This document shows positions 25,018-30,657 of a stretch of DNA of 30,657 nucleotides, one piece after another. A program made the position numbers and the translations under genes. Source of the DNA: JAGKXB01 sp964498835 (GTDB lineage: Bacteria > Pseudomonadota > Gammaproteobacteria > Burkholderiales > Burkholderiaceae_D); the NCBI GenBank assembly GCA_964498835.1, contig CAZCIX010000023.1, positions 1 through 30,657 of the forward strand. The letters are read 5' to 3'. How positions within the stretch are numbered: the stretch's first letter is position 1; every line of letters starts with the position of its first letter. The notes beneath the pieces were generated by a model. The model was not told where the DNA came from. It ran no database searches and worked only from the letters and a program-made list of their open reading frames with translations.

Positions 25018-25673
25018 CTAAACAGCATTATCACCCACCCCCGCTGCAGGTTGATCATTTACCACTACAGGTTGATCATTTAATGATGTCCCAGTAGTCA
25101 TAAAGTGATACAGCTCAGCTCTTTTTTGGTAAGTCGTCCATAAACCAACCCCCCCACCCAATGCTAATAAACCGCCATATAAATACTCCCAATATGATGA
25201 ATCTTTTTCTACTGGTTGTATCGTTGGTTGTTCGATTGGCGAAGTTGTTGGCGAAATTGTTGGCGAAATTGTTGGCGAAATTGTTGGCGAAATTGTTGGC
25301 ACTTCACTCTCACTAGCTAACTGAAGATCCCAGTGCGTCCAATTACCATTGCCAAATTGCAAATCNNNNNNNNNNNNNNNNNNNNNNNNNNNNNNNNNNN
25401 NNNNNNNNNNNNNNNNNNNNNNNNNNNNNNNNNNNNNNNNNNNNNNNNNNNNNNNNNNNNNNNNNCACTAGCTAACTGAAGATCCCAGTGCGTCCAATTA
25501 CCATTGCCAAATTGCAAATCCCCACTCAACCATTCAGGAGACAATGCATTCATTTGATTGTTATTGAGCACTTCATTTGTATTCACGCGTCCACCTTGAC
25601 GAGGGACATTAGCATTTCCAGCCACAGCAGTAAAAGCAATTAGAGGAACAAAAGTTCTAACGATGGATACCAT
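25018..25673 (-). CDS. Unknown secreted or membrane-anchored protein with a TISP tandem repeat (interrupted by N gap)
   Basis: Not recognised. Collapsing the duplicated 55 bp around the N run gives a clean frame of 166 aa from ATG 25673. A signal peptide or membrane helix is at residues 1-20 (MVSIVRTFVPLIAFTAVAGN), followed by an Asn/Gly-rich region with NGNWTHWDL. Four TISP units plus a TTSP variant (about 75-93) follow, then a Pro/Thr linker, one membrane helix GGLLALGGGVGLW (115-127) and a polar tail with two NDQP repeats. The layout suggests an anchored surface or periplasmic protein with a stalk. ATG 25673 follows GGGGTG; a longer TTG start at 25751 would add an extra hydrophobic leader. 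Confidence 0.6.
25238..25300 (-). repeat. 12-bp tandem repeat (TISP coding)
   Basis: GGCGAAATTGTT is repeated four times after a one-base variant (GGCGAAGTTGTT), ending in GGC. The unit is a multiple of three, so copy number can change without breaking the frame. It lies 10 bp from the contig overlap. Confidence 0.92.
25311..25520. other. Scaffold gap 2 with flanking 55-bp duplicated contig overlap
   Basis: One hundred N (25366-25465) lie between identical 55-bp copies (25311-25365 and 25466-25520). Deleting 155 bp restores one ORF with a whole number of codons. This is the same overlap length as in gap 1, pointing to an assembler k-mer of 55. Confidence 0.9.
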
Positions 25674-25885
25674 AAACACCCCATGAAATATTAATTTAAC
25701 GAAAATAAAGGACAAAATAGCAAACAAGAAATTCCAAATTAGCTTTATCAAAATAATAACTCAATATTGCATTTAATACAATTATTTGTATGGGATTCTA
25801 TTTTTTATTGCCATTCTTTGTAAAAAAAATTATTGCAAGTTGAGTGAACTGATATGTAGGAGCACTAACAAAAATGGTAAAAAAA

Positions 25886-26494
25886 CTACTTCTGCATGAC
25901 AGAAGCGAACAATGAAGATTCACACCAAGTTTGTAGCCAAAATGCCAAATTGGCATAGTTTTTTTCTGCATTGGTTTGGAACCACTCTTTATCCACCAGA
26001 GAAAACTGGCGTATAAAAGGGAAAATAGCGACATCAGCAAGCGTTGCCTGCTGTCCGAGTAAATAAGGTTGATTTGTTAAACGCTGGCTCAAATCGCGCA
26101 AAAAGCTTTCCGCTTTTGTGCGATGTTCGTTAGGAGATTGCTCTGGAAAACGATTGGCGTATTTGTAACGATCCAGGTCATGTTTAAAGGAATAATCGTT
26201 TTGCCGAATCAACGACAGTGCAGCAGAAGACAAGTTTGCTTTTCCCTCCATCCAGTTCTCAGGATCATGGATCGCCAATGCATACAGCATAATGTCCAGG
26301 CTTTCATCAATTACCAAACCATTTTCAAGTTGCAATACCGGCACCGTGCCTTTGGATGAACAATCCAATAAAGCTTGTGGTTTATTACGCAAATCGACTT
26401 CATGCATATCAACCTGAACACCACTGATTTTGATCGCCATTCTGGCGCGTATGGCGTAAGGACAGCGGCGAAATGTGTACAAAATGGCTGACAT
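25886..26494 (-). CDS. Glutathione S-transferase family protein
   Basis: Cytosolic 202-aa protein with an N-terminal thioredoxin-like domain (1-78) and an all-helical C-terminal domain. The active-site region YTFRRCPYAIRARMA has Cys 11 in a CPYA motif, as in omega/beta-like and glutaredoxin-like GSTs. KGTVPVLQLENGLVIDES carries the cis-Pro and the glutathione-contacting Glu-Ser. It lies 34 bp after apbC on the same strand and may share its transcript. The substrate is unknown. Confidence 0.88.
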   Translation of the reverse strand: MSAILYTFRRCPYAIRARMAIKISGVQVDMHEVDLRNKPQALLDCSSKGTVPVLQLENGLVIDESLDIMLYALAIHDPENWMEGKANLSSAALSLIRQNDYSFKHDLDRYKYANRFPEQSPNEHRTKAESFLRDLSQRLTNQPYLLGQQATLADVAIFPFIRQFSLVDKEWFQTNAEKNYANLAFWLQTWCESSLFASVMQK

Positions 26495-26528
26495 ATTTGT
26501 TTATATATTTACATTCAATACATTTACT

Positions 26529-27638
26529 TCAATCATTTTTCACAACGATAGTAGGAAATTTACCGCTCATATCCTTGGCCTTTTCCGCCACTTTAATCGC
26601 CATTTTGCGGGCAATGTCTTTGTAAATTTGTGCAATTTTTCCATCCGGATCTGCTACTACAGTTGGTTGACCAGCATCGGTTTGCTCGCGAATTGACATG
26701 GTTAATGGCAAAGCACCCAAGAAATCCACACCGTATTCGGCACACATTTTTTCACCACCACCAGCACCAAAAATCGCTTCCGTATGGTTGCATTGGCTAC
26801 AAATATGGGTGCTCATATTTTCGACTACGCCGAGAATGGGGATATCAACTTTTTCAAACATTCTCAATCCCTTCCGCGCATCCAACAAAGCAATGTCTTG
26901 CGGCGTCGTGACAATGACAGCACCAGTGACAGGCACTTTTTGCGATAGCGTCAATTGAATATCACCCGTCCCTGGCGGCATGTCGACAATCAAATAATCC
27001 AAATCACGCCAATTGGTTTGCGTCAGTAATTGCTGCAACGCCTGCGTCACCATCGGACCACGCCACACCATAGGCTCATCAGGATCGATCATAAAACCCA
27101 TGCTCGATACTTGTAAGCCATATTTTTCTAATGGCTCCATCGTCTTGCCATCTTTGGTTTCAGGACGACCCATGATGCCCATCATCATCGGTTGTGATGG
27201 GCCATAAATATCGGCATCCAACAAACCAACACTCGCCCCTTCTGCCGCCAACGCCAGGGCTAAATTGCTAGCCGTGGTCGACTTCCCTACCCCACCTTTG
27301 CCGGAAGCAACTGCGATAATGTTTTTTACTTGGGGCAATAACTTAAGGCCACGCTGCACGGTGTGTGACACAATTTTGGTCGATATTTGTACATTTACGT
27401 TAGCAACGCCTGGCAACGAAGTCAGTGCATTTTGTATGCTTTTTTGTATCCCGGCAATTTGACTTTTGGCAGGATAAGCGAGTTCAATTTCAAGCGTGAT
27501 CTCAGCACCATTATCAGTGCGATGAATACTTATATTTTTAAGCGATTTGGAAGAAACAAAATCCTTATGCGTGTTCGGGTCAATCACGCTGGATAAGATT
27601 AATTTAATGTTTTCTACGGTGATCACATTCACGCTCAT
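26529..27638 (-). CDS. apbC: Iron-sulfur cluster carrier ATPase ApbC/Mrp
   Basis: P-loop ATPase that carries Fe-S clusters to target proteins, 369 aa. The N-terminal MIP18/DUF59 domain is at residues 1-85 and the Walker A motif GKGGVGKST at 113-121, with the deviant-Walker lysine. Walker B is LIVDMPPGTGD (216-226), and the cluster-bridging CxxC is CSQC (280-283). The ATG at 27638 follows AGAAATTTGC. It is divergent from metG, separated by 171 bp, a widespread arrangement. Confidence 0.96.
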   Translation of the reverse strand: MSVNVITVENIKLILSSVIDPNTHKDFVSSKSLKNISIHRTDNGAEITLEIELAYPAKSQIAGIQKSIQNALTSLPGVANVNVQISTKIVSHTVQRGLKLLPQVKNIIAVASGKGGVGKSTTASNLALALAAEGASVGLLDADIYGPSQPMMMGIMGRPETKDGKTMEPLEKYGLQVSSMGFMIDPDEPMVWRGPMVTQALQQLLTQTNWRDLDYLIVDMPPGTGDIQLTLSQKVPVTGAVIVTTPQDIALLDARKGLRMFEKVDIPILGVVENMSTHICSQCNHTEAIFGAGGGEKMCAEYGVDFLGALPLTMSIREQTDAGQPTVVADPDGKIAQIYKDIARKMAIKVAEKAKDMSGKFPTIVVKND

Positions 27639-27763
27639 GCAAATTTCTCCAAAATTGTTGCCAATCGCTGACTCAAGGTCGGCGAGTCTAACGCAATCCG
27701 AGGCAAATTACCCAACAAAACAGTCATCATCCCACCAGCCACCTGCCTTGCGCTTATTAAAAT

Positions 27764-27772
27764 TGTTAAAAT
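27764..27772 (+). promoter_or_regulatory. Possible extended -10 element for metG
   Basis: TGTTAAAAT fits an extended -10 (TGnTAAAAT) 37 bp before the metG ATG. No clear -35 accompanies it, which is tolerated with an extended -10. Weak evidence. Confidence 0.3.
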
Positions 27773-27809
27773 GCGCGTTTTATCTAAGTTATCTAAGAGC
27801 GCATCCACT

Positions 27810-29936
27810 ATGACACGCAAGCTGTTCGTCACCACCGCCCTACCTTATGCCAATGGCCCTTTTCACATTGGTCACATCATGGAATACATCCAAGCCGACA
27901 TCTGGGTCCGATTCCAGCGTATGCAACAAGATGAGGGTAAAAAAAGGGAGGTCCATTTCGTATGCGCTGACGATGCTCATGGCACGCCGATCATGATCGC
28001 AGCAGAAAAAGAAGGCATTACCCCGCAACAATTCGTCGCCAAAGTCGCGGCTACTCGACAACAATATTTGGATGGTTTTCATATCCAATTTGATAATTGG
28101 CATTCCACCGATTCAACAGAAAACGTGGAACTCTCACAAACCATCTATCGCCGTCTGCGTGACGAAGCCAAATTAATCACCACCAAGACTGTCGAGCGAT
28201 TCTACGATCCGGTCAAAAATATGTTCTTGGCCGATCGCAACATCAAGGGCGAATGTCCAAAATGTGGCGCAAAAGACCAATATGGCGATAACTGCGAAGT
28301 GTGCGGTGCCGCTTATGAACCAACAGAATTGAAGCAACCGTACTCGGTACTGACTGGCGCCGCACCGATCTTAAAACCAGCTGAACAATATTTCTTCAAA
28401 CTATCCGACCCACGCTGCGCTGCTTTTTTACAAACATGGTTGAACACCCCAGGCCGCTTGCAGCCAGAAATGGTGAACAAAGTCAGTGAATGGCTGGGCA
28501 ACAATGGGGAAGATTTAGCTGACTGGGATATTTCACGCGATGCGCCTTATTTCGGCATTCCTATCCCTGATGCACCAGGCAAATATTTTTACGTCTGGCT
28601 AGATGCACCCGTCGGTTATTTGGCGAGTCTGAAAAATTATTGTGATAAAAAAGGCATCACTTACGATGCTTTGCTAAACGATCCTGCTGCAGAGCAAGTG
28701 CACTTTATCGGCAAAGATATCGTTTCATTTCACTTGCTGTTTTGGCCCGCCATGCTGAAATTTTCCGGCCATCCCATCATTGATCAGCTAAAAGTGTATG
28801 TACACGGCCATTTGACGGTCAATGGTGAAAAAATGAGCAAATCCCGCGGTACGGGGATTTCTCCTTTGCGCTATCTGGAAGTCGGCATGAATCCAGAATG
28901 GCTGCGTTATTACCTAGCATCCAAACTCAATGCCAAGGTGGAGGATTTGGATTTCAGCCCAGATGATTTTATCGCCAAGGTCAATTCAGACTTGATCGGC
29001 AAGTACGTGAATATTGCGAGTCGTTGCTCAGGATTTATCAGCAAAATCTTTGATGGCAAATTGTCCTTCGCCAATACATCCGCTACTGATAGTGCAACGA
29101 TAGATTATGCGCATTACCAAAAAGCCGCCATCGCTAGCGGCGAAGCCATCATGGCGCATTATGAAGCACGTGAATTTGGCAAGGCGATACGCGAAATCAT
29201 GTTGCTGACCGATCTCTACAATCAATTTATCGACCAGAAAAAACCCTGGGAATTGGCAAAGCAAACTGATTCACAATCGAGAATGCAATTGCACGCCATT
29301 TGCTCGCTTGCCATCGAAATGTTCCGCATCCTGACTTTATTGCTCAAGCCCATTTTGCCTAAGCTGGCCGAACAAGTTGAGACAATGTTGAATATCTCAC
29401 CTTTGCTATGGTCAGACCTAGCAACATGCTTGCCTGATGGACATCGTATTCACCCTTACTCGCATTTGATGACACGCGTCGATCCTAAAATGCTGCCAGC
29501 TTTGTTCGAAGCCTCGTCCGCTCCCGCTTCCTTCTCTGCATCAACAAAAAAGGTGCCCTCTCCCCAATCCTCCCCCTCTGATACAGGAGAGGGAATAATC
29601 AGCATCCAGGATTTTGCCAAGGTTGATTTGCGGATTGCAAAAATCGTCAATTGTGAACACGTGGAAAGTTCTGACAAATTACTACGCCTGACCTTGGATG
29701 CTGGTGAAGAAGGACGGTTGCGGAATGTGTTTTCTGGCATCAAATCGGCCTATCAGCCAGAAGAGTTAATCGGTAAATTGACCGTCATGGTGGCTAATTT
29801 AGCGCCGCGCAAAATGAAGTTTGGTATTTCAGAAGGCATGGTGCTGGCGGCTAGCGCTGCGGATGAGAAGACCTCTCCTGGCATTTATATATTGCATCCA
29901 TGGCCAGGTGCTGAACCTGGAATGCGGGTTAGCTAA
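27810..29936 (+). CDS. metG: Methionyl-tRNA synthetase
   Basis: Charges tRNA-Met with methionine; 708 aa. The Rossmann fold carries HIGH (in GPFHIGHIM, residues 16-24). The zinc knuckle is CPKCGAKDQYGDNCEVCG, the KMSKS loop is EKMSKSRG, and a helical anticodon domain follows. The C-terminal tRNA-binding OB domain (from about IQDFAKVDLRIAKIV) also mediates dimerisation. ATG 27810 is chosen; an upstream in-frame start at 27771 lies in the putative promoter. The linker before the OB domain reads KKVPSPQSSPSDTGEG, the translation of an inserted palindromic repeat (29555-29594) tolerated in a flexible region. Confidence 0.98.
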   Translation: MTRKLFVTTALPYANGPFHIGHIMEYIQADIWVRFQRMQQDEGKKREVHFVCADDAHGTPIMIAAEKEGITPQQFVAKVAATRQQYLDGFHIQFDNWHSTDSTENVELSQTIYRRLRDEAKLITTKTVERFYDPVKNMFLADRNIKGECPKCGAKDQYGDNCEVCGAAYEPTELKQPYSVLTGAAPILKPAEQYFFKLSDPRCAAFLQTWLNTPGRLQPEMVNKVSEWLGNNGEDLADWDISRDAPYFGIPIPDAPGKYFYVWLDAPVGYLASLKNYCDKKGITYDALLNDPAAEQVHFIGKDIVSFHLLFWPAMLKFSGHPIIDQLKVYVHGHLTVNGEKMSKSRGTGISPLRYLEVGMNPEWLRYYLASKLNAKVEDLDFSPDDFIAKVNSDLIGKYVNIASRCSGFISKIFDGKLSFANTSATDSATIDYAHYQKAAIASGEAIMAHYEAREFGKAIREIMLLTDLYNQFIDQKKPWELAKQTDSQSRMQLHAICSLAIEMFRILTLLLKPILPKLAEQVETMLNISPLLWSDLATCLPDGHRIHPYSHLMTRVDPKMLPALFEASSAPASFSASTKKVPSPQSSPSDTGEGIISIQDFAKVDLRIAKIVNCEHVESSDKLLRLTLDAGEEGRLRNVFSGIKSAYQPEELIGKLTVMVANLAPRKMKFGISEGMVLAASAADEKTSPGIYILHPWPGAEPGMRVS
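29555..29594 (-). repeat. Degenerate second-family palindromic repeat inside metG
   Basis: CCCTCTCC (29556-29563) pairs perfectly with GGAGAGGG (29586-29593). The order of blocks (GCCCTC, CCCCAA, CTCC, GGAGAGGGA) matches the reverse complement of the element at 12142-12184. It is in frame and codes PSPQSSPSDTGEG. Confidence 0.7.
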
Positions 29937-29948
29937 TTTTTGATTTTA

Positions 29949-30127
29949 TTCATTTACTTTTATTTCATCCAAAATTTTCCATTAACACCGTCGTCCCCGA
30001 ATGCTTTAGTCGGGGACCCAGTGTCTTTTAGCAGCGAACAAAGACACTGGATTCCCGCCTAAACCCGCGGGAACGACGGAAGAATTGAAGTTAATAGCAA
30101 TCTGGGTTCATTTACTTTTATTTCATC
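29949..30127 (+). repeat. 21-bp direct repeat flanking MITE copy B
   Basis: The 21 bases at 29949-29969 (TTCATTTACTTTTATTTC...) recur exactly at 30107-30127, 158 bp later, on either side of the palindromic element but not touching its ends. The second copy lies just before the DUF3460 start. Confidence 0.9.
29988..30079. mobile_element. Small palindromic MITE/REP element, copy B
   Basis: 92 bp with terminal inverted repeats CCGTCGT...ACGACGG, inner repeats CCAGTGTCTTT...AAAGACACTGG and a short central loop. Its two halves each carry a CCCGC/GCGGG-type stem, as in paired REP (BIME) units. The right half, reversed, matches copy A at 24926. It separates metG from the DUF3460 gene and may terminate metG transcription. 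Confidence 0.88.
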
Positions 30128-30138
30128 AAAACCAAATC

Positions 30139-30357
30139 ATGAAACTCTCCAAACAAATTCCGCAATATGAATCAGAAATCAGCCAGTTCATTCGGCAATT
30201 AAAAGAAAACAATCCATCACTCGAGGAAAAACAACGCCAAGGCCGTGCGCTGTTGTGGGATAAAGAGCCCATCAACCTGGACCAACAAAAACGCGATCGC
30301 ACTTCCCGCGTACCACAAGCAGGTTACGTTTATCAAAGTAGAAATAAACAAAAATAA
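30139..30357 (+). CDS. DUF3460 family protein
   Basis: 72-aa soluble protein. YESEISQFIRQLKENNP, then LEEKQRQGRALLWDKEPINLD and RVPQAGYVYQ, match the DUF3460 family, a small conserved betaproteobacterial protein often found just before scpA. The function is unknown. ATG 30139 starts the conserved region; a TTG at 30085 would run through the direct repeat. No good Shine-Dalgarno is present. The gene is 16 bp before scpA. Confidence 0.88.
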   Translation: MKLSKQIPQYESEISQFIRQLKENNPSLEEKQRQGRALLWDKEPINLDQQKRDRTSRVPQAGYVYQSRNKQK

Positions 30358-30373
30358 ATAGCACAAATAATCA

Positions 30374-30657
30374 ATGACACTCAGCAACGATGCACCTCAT
30401 GCCAAGCTCTACGGAGAACCGTTGCTGCAACTGCCAGCGGATTTATACATTCCGCCCGATGCGCTAGAAATTTTTCTTGAAGCATTTGAGGGTCCACTAG
30501 ATTTATTGCTGTATCTCATCCGCCGGCAAAATTTCAATATCCTCGACATTCCGATGGCGCAATTGACGCTGCAATATTTGCAATACGTCGAGCAAATCCG
30601 TGCCCATCATTTGGAGTTGGCCGCAGAATATTTGCTCATGGCAGCCATGCTGATTGA
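30374..30657 (+). CDS. scpA: Segregation and condensation protein A, 5' part
   Basis: Kleisin subunit that bridges SMC heads with ScpB in chromosome condensation. Only the first 94 codons are in the window. The diagnostic N-terminal region is present: FLEAFEGPLDLLLYLIRRQNFNILDIPMAQ in part, then LELAAEYLLMAAMLI. The start ATG 30374 lies 16 bp after the DUF3460 stop. The frame is open at the window end. Confidence 0.95.
   Translation, partial: MTLSNDAPHAKLYGEPLLQLPADLYIPPDALEIFLEAFEGPLDLLLYLIRRQNFNILDIPMAQLTLQYLQYVEQIRAHHLELAAEYLLMAAMLI

Noticed and set aside
25238..25300. 12-bp tandem array as a CRISPR
   Set aside because: Units are contiguous without spacers and in frame within a coding sequence.

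Overview
The window looks like a chromosomal scaffold piece from a betaproteobacterium, most likely Burkholderiales and possibly near Oxalobacteraceae. The reasons are the gene order apbC / metG / DUF3460 / scpA, the block xseB-ispA-dxs-folE2 facing a Rieske oxygenase, the closeness of the proteins to that group, and the moderate G+C of the housekeeping genes. Genus cannot be fixed from sequence alone. Two runs of 100 N (2321-2420 and 25366-25465) are scaffold joins. Each is flanked by an exact 55-bp direct repeat, so both are best read as unmerged contig overlaps and not as missing DNA.

Layout. 1-2899 (-): Mg2+ P-type ATPase MgtA, cut by the left edge only a few residues before its end and interrupted by the first N run. 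3207-4454 (+): nitronate monooxygenase-like flavoprotein with a cysteine-rich tail. 4555-5700 (-): FimV-like envelope protein. 5821-7943 (-): ompR-envZ two-component pair. 7944-8389: long intergenic region holding a strong -10 box and a 12-bp palindrome ahead of rpmE2 (8390-8656, +) and its terminator. 8740-10470 (+): GT39/ArnT-like membrane glycosyltransferase.

10516-18824 (+) is an accessory defence island: hsdM, a 76-aa unknown, a 23-codon coupled ORF, hsdS, an abortive-infection C-terminal domain protein, a broken 38-codon hsdR 5' relic, a RhuM-Fic fusion, and full-length hsdR. From hsdS on, start and stop codons mostly overlap, so the genes appear co-transcribed and translationally coupled. 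The hsdR ribosome binding site and first codons are present twice, on either side of the RhuM-Fic gene. This suggests that accessory genes are slotted in as cassettes ahead of hsdR. The island ends 4 bp before the stop of the convergent folE2.

18829-22730 (-): xseB-ispA-dxs-folE2, a tightly packed isoprenoid/folate operon. 22917-24901 (+): Rieske oxygenase and a two-domain sulfurtransferase. 25018-25673 (-): a secreted or membrane-anchored unknown with a 12-bp tandem repeat, broken by the second N run. 25886-27638 (-): glutathione S-transferase and apbC/mrp. 27810 to the end (+): metG, DUF3460 protein and the start of scpA.

Small palindromic repeats recur through the window. One family with a GTC(A/G)TTCCCGCG core lies inside hsdM (in frame), after the sulfurtransferase gene, and after metG. 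A second family with a CCCTTCTCCCGC core lies after hsdM and, degenerate, in frame inside metG. All calls come from reading the sequence; no database search was run.
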